A stretch of 63,545 nt of DNA from Streptomyces diastatochromogenes (GTDB taxonomy: Bacteria > Actinomycetota > Actinomycetes > Streptomycetales > Streptomycetaceae), in assembly GCF_002242805.1 (NCBI RefSeq), contig NZ_MCGQ01000037.1, positions 1-63,545 of the forward strand, read 5' to 3'. The notes beneath the pieces are model-generated. The model saw only the letters and a list, made by a program, of their open reading frames with translations. It was not told where the DNA came from and did no database searches. This document shows, one piece after another, positions 46,260 to 54,598 of this stretch. Position numbers and translations under genes: made by a program. How positions within the stretch are numbered: position 1 is the first letter of the stretch; each line of letters opens with the position of its first letter.

Positions 46260-46913
46260 GTGTCCACTCCCGGTCGTCTCGGACGACGCTTGTTCCAGCT
46301 CTACGTGGGTCTCGCGCTCTACGGCGCGAGTTCCGCGCTTCTCGTGGCGGCGGGTCTGGGCCTGGAGCCCTGGGGCGTGCTGCACCAGGGACTCGCGGAA
46401 CTCACCGGGATGACCATCGGTGTGGTGTCGATCGTCGTCGGGGCGGCGGTGCTGCTCCTGTGGATCCCGTTGCGCCAGCGGCCCGGCCTCGGCACGGTCT
46501 CCAACGTGTTCGTCGTCGGTCTGGCCATGGACGGCACCCTCGCCCTGGTCCCGGACGCGCACAGCCTCGCCGTACGGATCCCGATGCTGGTGGCCGGCAT
46601 CGTGCTGAACGGCGTGGCGACCGGCCTGTACATCGCGGCGAGCTTCGGGCCGGGCCCGCGCGACGGTCTGATGACGGGGCTGCACCGGCGTACCGGCCGC
46701 TCGATCCGGCTGATGCGGACGGCGATCGAGGTCACGGTGGTGGCCACCGGCTTCGCGCTGGGCGGCACCATCGGTGTCGGCACCCTGCTGTACGCGCTGT
46801 CCATCGGCCCGCTCGCCCAGTTCTTCCTGCGCGTCTTCGCCGCCCCTTCGGCACCGGGGCGAAGCACAATCGTTGCCACCGGGCAACCGGAAGGAGCGAT
46901 ACTGCGTCCGTGA
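46260..46913 (+). CDS. YczE/YitT-like membrane protein
   Basis: A 217-residue protein with about five or six membrane segments: RLFQLYVGLALYGASSALLVAA, GVVSIVVGAAVLLLWIPL, IPMLVAGIVLNGVATGLYIAA and further helices. GPGPRDGLMTGLHRRTG is the conserved signature of YczE-like proteins. Its partnership with a divergent MocR regulator supports the family; transport of a small vitamin or amino compound is suspected for such pairs, but the substrate is unproved. GTG at 46260 has a GGGGGG run six bases upstream. The stop overlaps the next start by four bases. Confidence 0.85.
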   Translation: MSTPGRLGRRLFQLYVGLALYGASSALLVAAGLGLEPWGVLHQGLAELTGMTIGVVSIVVGAAVLLLWIPLRQRPGLGTVSNVFVVGLAMDGTLALVPDAHSLAVRIPMLVAGIVLNGVATGLYIAASFGPGPRDGLMTGLHRRTGRSIRLMRTAIEVTVVATGFALGGTIGVGTLLYALSIGPLAQFFLRVFAAPSAPGRSTIVATGQPEGAILRP

Positions 46914-47677
46914 CCACCGCGATACGCCACCCCTATCTCGACCACCCCGGCCCGATCGCCTTCGCCCACCGCGGCGGGGCGGCCGACGGGCTGGAGAACA
47001 CCGTGGCGCAGTTCCAGCGCGCGGTCGACCTGGGCTACCGGTACATCGAGACCGACGTCCACACGACGGCGGACGGGAAGCTCGTCGCCTTCCACGACTC
47101 CACGCTCGACCGGGTCACCGACGGCGCGGGCCGCATCGCGGAACTGCCCTGGCAGGACGTACGGGACGCGCGCGTGGGCGGGCAGGAGCCCGTACCGCTG
47201 TTCGAGGAGTTGCTGGAGACCTTCCCCGAGGTCCGCTGGAACGTGGACCTGAAGGCGGAGCCGGCCCTGCGGCCCTTCCTGGCGCTGATCGAGCGCCTGG
47301 ACGCCTGGGACCGGGTCTGCGTGGGCTCCTTCTCCGAGGCGCGGGTGCTGCGCGCACAGCGGCTGGCCGGTCCGCGCCTGGCCACCTCGTTCGGCACGCG
47401 CGGGGTGCTCAACCTGCGGCTGCGGTCCTGGGGGCTGCCGGCCGCGGTGCGCCGGTCCGCGGTCGCCGCGCAGGTACCCGAGGCCCAGTCGGGCGTCCCG
47501 GTGGTCGACCACCGCTTCGTCCGCGCCGCCCACGCGCGCGGGCTGCAGGTGCACGTGTGGACGATCAACGAGCCGGAGCGGATGCACCGGCTCCTGGACC
47601 TGGGTGTCGATGGCATCATGACCGATCACATCGACACGTTGCGCAAGGTCATGGAGGACCGCGGCGTCTGGGTCTGA
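46910..47677 (+). CDS. Glycerophosphodiester phosphodiesterase
   Basis: A 255-residue GDPD enzyme that hydrolyses glycerophosphodiesters to glycerol 3-phosphate and an alcohol. The catalytic motif reads IAFAHRGGAADGLENTVAQF, then IETDVHTTADGKLVAFHDSTLDRVTDG holds the metal ligands and second histidine, and WNVDLKAEP and VHVWTINEP complete the barrel. No signal peptide is visible. GTG at 46910 overlaps the YczE-like stop, and GGAAGGAG lies about 13 bases upstream. Its product could feed the glycerol 3-phosphate pool also supplied by GlpK. Confidence 0.93.
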   Translation: MTTAIRHPYLDHPGPIAFAHRGGAADGLENTVAQFQRAVDLGYRYIETDVHTTADGKLVAFHDSTLDRVTDGAGRIAELPWQDVRDARVGGQEPVPLFEELLETFPEVRWNVDLKAEPALRPFLALIERLDAWDRVCVGSFSEARVLRAQRLAGPRLATSFGTRGVLNLRLRSWGLPAAVRRSAVAAQVPEAQSGVPVVDHRFVRAAHARGLQVHVWTINEPERMHRLLDLGVDGIMTDHIDTLRKVMEDRGVWV

Positions 47678-47738
47678 CCGCCCGGCACGACCGGGCCGCG
47701 CCTTCGCACGGCACTTCAGCGGGGAAGCGAGGGCACGG

Positions 47739-49085
47739 GTGGGCACCGAGACCGTGCGGACACAGACGGCCGACGAGGCCGCGGGGCTGCGGCGCGAGCA
47801 GCGCGGCTGGTACTTCTACGACTGGGCGTGCTCGGTCTATTCGACGAGCGTCCTGACCGTCTTCCTCGGCCCGTACCTCACCTCGGTCGCCGACAGGGCG
47901 GCCGATGCCGACGGCTATGTGCATCCGCTGGGGGTGCCGGTCCGGGCCGGCTCCTTCTTCGCCTACTCGGTGTCCCTGTCGGTGATCGTGGCCGTCGTGC
48001 TGATGCCCCTGGTGGGCGCGGCGGCGGACCGCACCGGCCGGAAGAAACCGCTGCTCGCGGCGGCCGCGTACACGGGGGCGGCCGCGACGACGGGCATGTT
48101 CTTCCTGGACGGCGACCGCTATCTGCTCGGCGGGGTGCTCCTCGTCGTGGCCAACGCGGCGCAGTCCGTGGGGATGATGCTCTACAACTCCTACCTGCCG
48201 CAGATCGCCCCACCCGAGCAGCGCGACGCGATCTCCTCCCGGGGCTGGGCCTTCGGCTACGCGGCAGGCTCGCTGGTCCTCGTGGCCAATCTCGTCCTGT
48301 ACTCGGCGCACGACTCCTTCGGCCTGACCGAGACGGCCGCGGTCCGGGTCTGTCTGGCCTCGGCCGGACTGTGGTGGGGCGCCTTCACGCTCGTACCGCT
48401 GCGCCGGCTGCGCGACCGGCACGCGCGCGTGGAGCGTGCCACGGCCCCCGGGCTGCGACAGCTCGTGGCGACCGTCCGGGACATGCGCCGGCATCCGCTG
48501 ACGCTCGCCTTCCTGCTGGCGTACCTCGTCTACAACGACGGCATCCAGACGGTGATCTCCCAGGCCTCGATCTACGGCTCCGAGGAGCTGGGACTCGGGC
48601 AGTCGACCCTCATCACCGCGGTGCTGCTGGTGCAGGTGCTGGCCGTGGCGGGGGCGCTGGCGATGGGGCGGCTGGCCCGGACCTACGGGGCCAAGCGGAC
48701 GATCCTCGGTTCGCTGGTGGCCTGGACGGTCACGCTGGGGGCCGGCTACTTCCTGCCGGCCGGGGCACCGGTGTGGTTCTTCGTGCTGGCGTCCGGGATC
48801 GGGCTGGTCCTCGGCGGCAGCCAGGCGCTGTCCCGGTCGCTGTTCTCGCATCTGGTGCCGCCGGGCAAGGAGGCCGAGTACTTCTCCGCGTACGAGATGA
48901 GCGACCGCGGGATGAGCTGGCTCGGCCCGCTGCTGTTCGGGGTGACGTACCAGCTGACCGGGAGCTACCGCTCCGCGATCATCTCGCTGGTGGCCTTCTT
49001 CGTCATCGGTTTCGTCCTGCTCGCCAGGGTTCCGGTACGGCGGGCGATCGGCGAGGCGGGCAACCCGGTTCCGGAAAGGATCTAG
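47739..49085 (+). CDS. MFS transporter, UMF1/Atg22-like family
   Basis: A 448-residue permease with about twelve membrane segments. The N-terminal GWYFYDWACSVYSTSVLTVFLGPYL and AADRTGRKKPLLA, and the later GSQALSRSLFSHLVPPGKEAEYFSAYEMSDRGMSWLGP, are hallmarks of the UMF1 group related to yeast Atg22, a vacuolar amino-acid exporter. The bacterial substrate is unknown. It starts at GTG 47739 with GAGGG upstream, 61 bases after the phosphodiesterase gene on the same strand, so co-transcription is possible. Confidence 0.88.
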   Translation: MGTETVRTQTADEAAGLRREQRGWYFYDWACSVYSTSVLTVFLGPYLTSVADRAADADGYVHPLGVPVRAGSFFAYSVSLSVIVAVVLMPLVGAAADRTGRKKPLLAAAAYTGAAATTGMFFLDGDRYLLGGVLLVVANAAQSVGMMLYNSYLPQIAPPEQRDAISSRGWAFGYAAGSLVLVANLVLYSAHDSFGLTETAAVRVCLASAGLWWGAFTLVPLRRLRDRHARVERATAPGLRQLVATVRDMRRHPLTLAFLLAYLVYNDGIQTVISQASIYGSEELGLGQSTLITAVLLVQVLAVAGALAMGRLARTYGAKRTILGSLVAWTVTLGAGYFLPAGAPVWFFVLASGIGLVLGGSQALSRSLFSHLVPPGKEAEYFSAYEMSDRGMSWLGPLLFGVTYQLTGSYRSAIISLVAFFVIGFVLLARVPVRRAIGEAGNPVPERI

Positions 49086-49276
49086 GAATGATTTAGCGCT
49101 CGGCGCGAAAGGGCGGTAGTGTACGCGTTTGGCCTGCCAGGCGTACCGTTACTGCGCGTCAAAGATGCCGAAACGCTGGGTGACATCTGCTAGCAGATGT
49201 GACAAACCGGGCGCCTGTGGGTAGAACAAGGGGCGGCTACGACGGCGACGCATGACCCGGAACGGGACTCGGAACG

Positions 49277-49302
49277 GGAATCTTTACCGCCGACCGGACG
49301 TT
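49277..49302 (+). promoter_or_regulatory. SigR-type promoter of rbpA
   Basis: GGAAT at 49277-49281 and GTT at 49300-49302 are separated by exactly 18 bases, matching the consensus GGAAT-N18/19-GTT of the thiol-stress sigma factor SigR. rbpA is an established SigR target in S. coelicolor. The predicted start site leaves a leader of about 50 bases. The rest of the interval 49086-49302 shows no gene. Confidence 0.85.
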
Positions 49303-49363
49303 GACCGGATGACGACGACAGCGACACCTGTCCTGTGGGCGACAAGCCCGGGAGGCACGATTC

Positions 49364-49738
49364 ATGAGTGAGCGAGCTCTTCGCGGTACGCGCCTCGTAG
49401 TGACCAGCTACGAGACGGACCGCGGTATCGACCTGGCTCCGCGCCAGGCCGTGGAGTACGCATGTGAGAAGGGGCACCGCTTCGAGATGCCCTTCTCGGT
49501 CGAGGCGGAGATCCCGCCGGAGTGGGAGTGCAAGGTCTGCGGGGCCCAGGCACTCCTGGTGGACGGCGATGTCCCTGAAGAGAAGAAGGGCAAGCCCGCG
49601 CGTACCCACTGGGACATGCTGATGGAGCGGCGCACCCGTGAGGAGCTCGAAGAGGTCCTCGAGGAGCGTCTGGCGGTTCTGCGCTCGGGGGCGATGAACA
49701 TCGCGGTTCACCCCCGGGACAGCCGCAAGAGCGCGTAA
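49364..49738 (+). CDS. rbpA: RNA polymerase-binding protein RbpA
   Basis: A 124-residue actinobacterial transcription factor that binds RNA polymerase and group 1/2 sigma factors and stabilises open complexes. The zinc-site cysteines lie in YACEKGHRF and WECKVCGAQ, and the C-terminal sigma-interacting part reads ARTHWDMLMERRTREELEEVLEERL. Length and sequence match S. coelicolor RbpA. It has its own SigR-type promoter and is followed by a perfect 17-base hairpin, so it is a single-gene unit. Confidence 0.97.
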   Translation: MSERALRGTRLVVTSYETDRGIDLAPRQAVEYACEKGHRFEMPFSVEAEIPPEWECKVCGAQALLVDGDVPEEKKGKPARTHWDMLMERRTREELEEVLEERLAVLRSGAMNIAVHPRDSRKSA

Positions 49739-49756
49739 CGCGAGACACACGAGTAA

Positions 49757-49794
49757 CCGCGGGCGCCGTACGTGAAGACGTACGGCGCCCGCGG
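49757..49794. terminator. Strong terminator after rbpA
   Basis: Perfect 17-base arms beginning CCGCGGGCGCCG enclose a GAAG tetraloop, then a short TTT on the plus strand. The hairpin begins 18 bases after the rbpA stop and faces the convergent FxsA-like gene, which ends at 49841. It can terminate both. Confidence 0.92.
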
Positions 49795-49840
49795 TTTCGT
49801 GCTGCCCGGCCCCGGAGGGAGCCGCACAGCCGAGTTCGGC

Positions 49841-50395
49841 TCAGCGAGTCAGCGGCGGCCACTGCTCCCCCGGCTCCCGGCCGGCGTCCTCCCTGATCAC
49901 CTCGCCCTGCACCACCTTGCCGTCGGGGCGGTGGATGCGGGCCTGCTGGAAGGCGTCGCCCAGGGTGCCCGGGGCCGCCTTGCGCAGGCTCCTGTCGAGG
50001 GCGCGCTCCGTGAAGCGGCTCACGGCCTTCTGGACCGGCGGGAGCAGCAGGAGCAGACCGGCCGCGTCGGAGATCAGGCCCGGGATCATCAGCAGCAGGC
50101 CGCCGAGCATCATCAGGCCGTTGCCGCCGCCGCGCGCCGGCGAGCCGCCGCGCTGCAGCGCCTCGTTCAGGTTCTGGAAGGCGCGCCTGCCCGCCCGCTT
50201 GATCACCACGGATCCGGCGACGAAGCCCGCCACCAGGAGCAGGAACACGGTGAGGCCGCCCGCCGCACCGGCGACCTGGGTCAGCAGCCAGATCTCCAGC
50301 ACCAGCCACGCGGCGATCCCCAGCGGCAGATACCTGCGCAGCCGGGAACGCCGGGGCCGGGCGGTGGGCGGAGAGGTGGGAGCGCCAGTCGTCAT
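49841..50395 (-). CDS. fxsA: FxsA-family membrane protein
   Basis: A 184-residue inner-membrane protein. Helices span LRRYLPLGIAAWLVLEIWLLTQVAG, GGLTVFLLLVAGFVAGSVVI and MLGGLLLMIPGLISDAAGLLLLLPPV; the last is the FxsA signature. In E. coli FxsA suppresses F-plasmid exclusion of phage T7 and is otherwise of unknown role. Here it has a longer polar C-terminal tail. It converges on rbpA across the terminator and is followed, after 77 bases upstream, by ppm1 in the same direction. Confidence 0.88.
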   Translation of the reverse strand: MTTGAPTSPPTARPRRSRLRRYLPLGIAAWLVLEIWLLTQVAGAAGGLTVFLLLVAGFVAGSVVIKRAGRRAFQNLNEALQRGGSPARGGGNGLMMLGGLLLMIPGLISDAAGLLLLLPPVQKAVSRFTERALDRSLRKAAPGTLGDAFQQARIHRPDGKVVQGEVIREDAGREPGEQWPPLTR

Positions 50396-50472
50396 GCCCC
50401 CAGTGTGCCTGGACGCGGCTCAGCGCGGGATAAGGGGAGGATCGGCCACAGCTGTGGAGCCGCGGAGAGACC

Positions 50473-51267
50473 CTAGGCCCGCTTGCCCTTGCCCGTGAGC
50501 TTGCCGACGCGGTCGCCGACGCCCCAGGCGGTGACCCGCCACAGTGCCTCGACGAGGATGTCCTTGCTCATCTTGGAGTCGCCGAGTTCGCGCTCCACGA
50601 AGGTGATGGGGACCTCGACCACGTGGTAGCCGGCCTTGACCGAGCGGCGGGCCAGGTCGACCTGGAAGCAGTAGCCCTGCGAGGCGACCTCCTCCAGACC
50701 CAGGCCCTCCAGGGTCTCGCGGCGGAAGGCGCGGTAGCCGCCGGTGATGTCGCGCAGCGGCAGGTCGAGGGCCAGGCGGGAGTAGAGGCTGCCGCCGCGG
50801 GAGATGAACTCGCGGGACTTCGGCCAGTTCACCACCCGGCCGCCGGGCACCCAGCGCGAGCCGAGCACCAGGTCGGCGCCCTTGAGGGCGGTGAGCAGCC
50901 GCGGCAGTTCCTCGGGCTGGTGGGAGCCGTCGGCGTCCATCTCGACCAGCACGCCGTAGCCGTGCTCCAGGCCCCAGCGGAAGCCCGCGAGGTAGGCGGC
51001 GCCGAGGCCCTCCTTGCCCTTGCGGTGCAGTACCTGGACGTGGTCGTCCTCGGCGGCCAGCTCGTCGGCGAGCTTGCCCGTGCCGTCGGGGCTGTTGTCG
51101 TCCGCCACCAGGACGTGAGCCTCGGGGACGGCCTTGCGCACCCGGCCGACGATGGTCTTGATGTTCTCCGCCTCGTTGTAGGTCGGGATGATCACCAAGG
51201 CCGTGCCGAGCGGACCGAACTGCCTCCCCTGGGCCTTGGCCGCGAGGGTCCCGTCGCCGTCGTTCAC
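50473..51267 (-). CDS. ppm1: Polyprenol monophosphomannose synthase
   Basis: A 264-residue GT2 enzyme that makes polyprenyl-phosphate-mannose from GDP-mannose, the donor for protein O-mannosylation and lipoglycans. Motifs: ALVIIPTYNEAENI, LVADDNSPDGTG, VEMDADGSHQPEELPRLL, WPKSREFISRGGSLYSR and the QGYCFQVDLARR segment. From memory, S. coelicolor Ppm1 has this location, and its loss blocks glycoprotein formation and phage phiC31 infection. It lacks the C-terminal acyltransferase of some mycobacterial fusions. I start at GTG 51267, because GAAGGGG precedes it; ATG at 51303 is an alternative. Confidence 0.93.
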   Translation of the reverse strand: MNDGDGTLAAKAQGRQFGPLGTALVIIPTYNEAENIKTIVGRVRKAVPEAHVLVADDNSPDGTGKLADELAAEDDHVQVLHRKGKEGLGAAYLAGFRWGLEHGYGVLVEMDADGSHQPEELPRLLTALKGADLVLGSRWVPGGRVVNWPKSREFISRGGSLYSRLALDLPLRDITGGYRAFRRETLEGLGLEEVASQGYCFQVDLARRSVKAGYHVVEVPITFVERELGDSKMSKDILVEALWRVTAWGVGDRVGKLTGKGKRA

Positions 51268-51801
51268 TGCTGCCCCTTCATGTCGTACGCAGGCGTCCAC
51301 CATAGTGGCCCCGGCCTGGGATGACGCGCCTGCTCGTTCGTACGCTGGTGTCGATTCCACAAGAGTGGGGTAAGAACGTACTTTTCGGCACCTCAGCCGG
51401 CGGCGGATGGGGGCCCGGCGCCCTTCGGGCCGACCTGGGACCCGCTGGCTGCGGGACGACCGAAAGCCGTTGTCTACTGAGCATCCGGGCCCCACCCGGG
51501 TCACACCTTGCCGACCGGCCGGAACGTTCCCTCGTCGGCGCGGGCGCTGAGCCTGGCTCCCAGTGACGGTGCCCCGGTACGGCACACCGTCCCTGACCCA
51601 GCGGCGCTGCGACGAGTGCGCGAACACTCCTCGGTCGGGCGTCCGGTGGTGGACTCGGCCGAACCTACCGGCCCCCGGCCGTCGACTGTCAACAACCGTC
51701 TGACCTGCACCGATACCCTCCCGACGCAGGTGGAGGCGGAGGATGCGCAGGTCGGGCGACGCTGCGGCGGCGGACGATCACCGCCGCGCCACCCCGGGAG
51801 A
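51268..51801. other. Long gene-free interval upstream of ppm1
   Basis: The 534 bases between ppm1 and the amidohydrolase gene, both on the minus strand, hold no gene I can support. An 81-codon plus-strand frame at 51321-51566 has no ribosome binding site. GC-rich stem-loops occur near 51413-51427 (GGCGCCC / GGGCC around TTC) and 51488-51503 (CCGGG arms). The stretch must contain the ppm1 promoter, and its length leaves room for an RNA gene or leader, though I cannot identify one. Confidence 0.45.
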
Positions 51802-53412
51802 TCACTCGCCCGGCCGTACGAACACCGTCCGTCCGCCCACGACGGTGCGCAGGCAGACCGGCAGGTCACGGCCCGGTGTCAGGTCGGGCAGGCCGGGGGT
51901 GCCGGAGCGCGGGTCGGTCGACCAGCGGGCCACGCGGTCGTCGGGTGCCTGGACGATGAGTTCGTCGGTTCGCCAGACGGCGTAGTCGGCGGGCGCGCCG
52001 GGCACCAGGACGCCCGCGTCGTCGCGGCCGATGGCCCGCCAGCCGCCGCGCGTGTGCGCGGTGAACGCGGCGCGTACGGAGACCCGGTGCTCCGGGGTCC
52101 GGTGGAACGCGGCGGCGCGGACCGTGCCCCAGGGGTCGAGCGGTGTGACCGGGCTGTCGGAGCCGAACGCGAGGGGCACGCCGGCGCGCAGCAGGGCGGC
52201 GAACGGGTTGAGGGTGCGAGCCCGCTCGGCGCCGAGACGCTGGGCATACATGCCGTCCTCGCCGCCCCAGAGCACGTCGAAGGCGGGCTGGACCGAGGCG
52301 ATCAGGCCCAGCTCGGCGAAGGCGGCCACGGTCTCGGGGGTGAGCATCTCGGCGTGCTCGACGCGGTGCCGGGCGGCCCGGACCCGGGCGAGACCGACCT
52401 TCTCGGCGGCGGCGCGCACGCCCTCCACGACCGCGTTCACGGCGGCGTCACCGATGGCGTGGAAGCCCGCCTGGAGCCCCGCCTCGGTGCAGGCGGCGAC
52501 ATGGTCGGCGACGGCGTCGGCGTCCAGGTAGGCGGTGCCGGTGTGGCCCGCGTCGGAGTAGGGCTGGTGCAGGCAGGCGGTATGCGAGCCGAGGGCGCCG
52601 TCCACGAAGAGGTCACCGGCGGCGCCGTGGGCCCCCAGAGCGCGGGCCTTGGCCACACCCTCGTCGGCCCGCTCTGCCCAGTAGCCGATCACCCGCGGCC
52701 CCGGCACCTCGGCGGCCAGCTTCAGCAGGTCGGTGAAGTCGTCCTCGGAGGAGATCTTCGGCCCGCCGCACTCGTGCACGGAGCCGATGCCGAGGGAGGC
52801 GGCGTGGGCGAGGGCGGTGCGCTGGGCCTCGGCGCGCTGGGTGGGGGTGATGGCGGCGAGGGCGGCTTCGCGCACGGCGTGGTGGTCGTCGGCGGTCAGC
52901 GGGCCGTCCACCGGGCCGAGACCGGGCACGAGGTCGAGCAGTGCCGAGGTGACGACCGCCGAGTGGACGTCGATGCGGGACAGGTACAGGGGGCGGCCGC
53001 CGGTGGCCGCGTCGAGTTCCGCGCGCGTCGGCGGGCGGCCGCCGGGCCAGCGGGCGGCGTCCCAGCCGTGCCCGAGCAGGACCCGGTCGTCCGGGCGGGC
53101 CGTGGCGAAGTCACGGACGAGCGCGAGGGCCGCCTCCAGGGACGGGGCGTCGGACAGGTCCAGGCCGGTCAGGGCGAGGCCCGTGGCGGTGGTGTGCACA
53201 TGGGCGTCGGTGAAGGCCGGGGTGACCAGGGCGCCGTCGAGGTCGACCACCTCGTCCACGCCGTCGGCGAAGGCGTCGGCGGCGCCCTCGGAGCCGACCC
53301 AGGCGACCTGGCCGCGCTCCACCACCATCGCGGTGGCGAAGGGGTCGGCGGGGCTGTGGACCTCTCCGCGGCGCAGGAGGACGGTCTCGGGGTCGGCGGA
53401 CTGCTCACTCAT
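51802..53412 (-). CDS. Amidohydrolase 3 family (YtcJ-like) metal hydrolase
   Basis: A 536-residue protein with the urease-type TIM barrel. It carries the metal motif TDAHVHTT, then LGHGWDAARWPGGRPPTRAELDAATGGRPLY, FHAIGDAAVNAVVEG, HRVEHAEML and AFGSDSPVTPLDPW. YtcJ-like enzymes hydrolyse N-acyl or N-formyl bonds; the natural substrate is usually unknown. No signal peptide is present. It starts at ATG 53412, 52 bases after the Lrp-type regulator gene in the same direction, so the two may be one operon. Confidence 0.9.
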   Translation of the reverse strand: MSEQSADPETVLLRRGEVHSPADPFATAMVVERGQVAWVGSEGAADAFADGVDEVVDLDGALVTPAFTDAHVHTTATGLALTGLDLSDAPSLEAALALVRDFATARPDDRVLLGHGWDAARWPGGRPPTRAELDAATGGRPLYLSRIDVHSAVVTSALLDLVPGLGPVDGPLTADDHHAVREAALAAITPTQRAEAQRTALAHAASLGIGSVHECGGPKISSEDDFTDLLKLAAEVPGPRVIGYWAERADEGVAKARALGAHGAAGDLFVDGALGSHTACLHQPYSDAGHTGTAYLDADAVADHVAACTEAGLQAGFHAIGDAAVNAVVEGVRAAAEKVGLARVRAARHRVEHAEMLTPETVAAFAELGLIASVQPAFDVLWGGEDGMYAQRLGAERARTLNPFAALLRAGVPLAFGSDSPVTPLDPWGTVRAAAFHRTPEHRVSVRAAFTAHTRGGWRAIGRDDAGVLVPGAPADYAVWRTDELIVQAPDDRVARWSTDPRSGTPGLPDLTPGRDLPVCLRTVVGGRTVFVRPGE

Positions 53413-53464
53413 GCCCGACAGTCTCTCGCGTGCGCGGGAGACTTCGGGCACCGGGGCGGCCGGT

Positions 53465-53905
53465 TCAGATCTTCGGGGGACGCGCCTCGTAGGGGGTCGA
53501 CAGCACGACGGTGGTGCGGGTGGAGACGCCGGCCAGGGTGCGCACCCGGGCGAGCAGCTCCTCCAGTTCGTGCGGGGTGGCCACACGCACCTTGAGGATG
53601 TAGTTCTCGTCGCCGGCGACGCTGTGGCAGGCCTCGATCTCGGGGACGCCGGCGAGGCGGTCCGAGATGTCGTCGGGGGCGCTGGGGTCGAAGGGTTTCA
53701 CCGAGATGAAGGCCGTCATGGGCAGCCCTACGGCCTCGGGGTCGACGACCGCGGCATAGCCGCGGATGACACCACGCTGTTCGAGCCGGCGCACCCGCTG
53801 GTGCACGGCCGACGTGGACAGGCCCGTGGCCTTGCCCAGGTCGGTGTAGCTCATCCGCCCGTCCTTGACGAGCAGCTGCACGATCTGACGGTCCAGCTCC
53901 TCCAT
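53465..53905 (-). CDS. Lrp/AsnC-family transcriptional regulator
   Basis: A 146-residue regulator of normal length for the family. The N-terminal helix-turn-helix reads MSYTDLGKATGLSTSAVHQRVRRLEQRGVIRGYAAVVD, and the RAM ligand-binding domain holds VPEIEACHSVAGDENYILKVRVATPHELEELL. Such proteins sense amino acids as octamers. I start at ATG 53905 (MEELDRQIVQLL); the longer frame upstream has no support. It is divergent from the zinc-ribbon gene and directly upstream of the amidohydrolase, either of which could be its target. Confidence 0.92.
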   Translation of the reverse strand: MEELDRQIVQLLVKDGRMSYTDLGKATGLSTSAVHQRVRRLEQRGVIRGYAAVVDPEAVGLPMTAFISVKPFDPSAPDDISDRLAGVPEIEACHSVAGDENYILKVRVATPHELEELLARVRTLAGVSTRTTVVLSTPYEARPPKI

Positions 53906-54139
53906 GGCGCCAAAACCTACAGTGCTCTTGATCTCCTGGGATAGCTCAGCAACGCAGGTCACACCCGGTTCGGCACAAAAAGCACCGCACCGGGCACCTG
54001 CACACGGCATGTGACGAACGCCACAGCGCTCGACAAGGCTCCGTGATGCTCTCGTGATTACCGCCGAGAGCGGACGGGAAGTGCTTGGTGTGGTCGAGGC
54101 CGCAGCGCCTTCTCGGCCCAGCCTTAGGGGGAGAAACCC

Positions 54140-54577
54140 ATGCAGAGTCTCAAGCGCCCTGGTCGTTCCGCGTCCAAGCGGCTCCAGCCGGTGGTCGAGC
54201 CCGAGCCGGAGGGCGTCGAACCCGACGCCCTCGAGGCCGAGGAGCTCGACGCCTACGACACCTTCGAGATGTACCGGGTGATCTGCCCGGACTGCGCGCA
54301 GCCGATCGCACTGCTGGCGGACGAGGAGATCCTGCCGGAGCACGCGCTGTGCGCCTCGCCGTGGAACCCGTTCGGGCTCACGGTCTGTGCGGGCACGGGC
54401 CGCGCGGCGGCCGACGCCCGCCCCGCGGACGAGTCCGTCGAGCCGCAGGAGCAGGACACGGCCCTGCTGCTCACGCTCCCCCAGGGTCTGAACTGGCGGA
54501 CGCAGCCCTTCTCGCACGTCGGCGGCCCGGGCTCGCGCCCGATGCGCGTACCGGCGATGCGCCGCGAGGCCGCCTGA
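54140..54577 (+). CDS. Streptomyces-type hypothetical protein with a CPDC motif
   Basis: A 145-residue protein with an acidic N-terminus (VVEPEPEGVEPDALEAEEL), the segment DTFEMYRVICPDCAQPIALLADEEILPEHALC that resembles a zinc ribbon with CPDC and a later Cys, and a disordered tail. It is cytoplasmic by appearance. GGGGGAG precedes the ATG strongly. The 234-base region shared with the divergent Lrp gene is its promoter. I do not recognise a named family. Confidence 0.75.
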   Translation: MQSLKRPGRSASKRLQPVVEPEPEGVEPDALEAEELDAYDTFEMYRVICPDCAQPIALLADEEILPEHALCASPWNPFGLTVCAGTGRAAADARPADESVEPQEQDTALLLTLPQGLNWRTQPFSHVGGPGSRPMRVPAMRREAA

Positions 54578-54598
54578 GTCCCTGCGGACCGGCCCGGC

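Noticed and set aside
51321..51566. An 81-codon plus-strand frame in the ppm1 upstream interval
   Set aside because: No ribosome binding site and irregular third-position composition; kept only as a possibility inside the gene-free interval.
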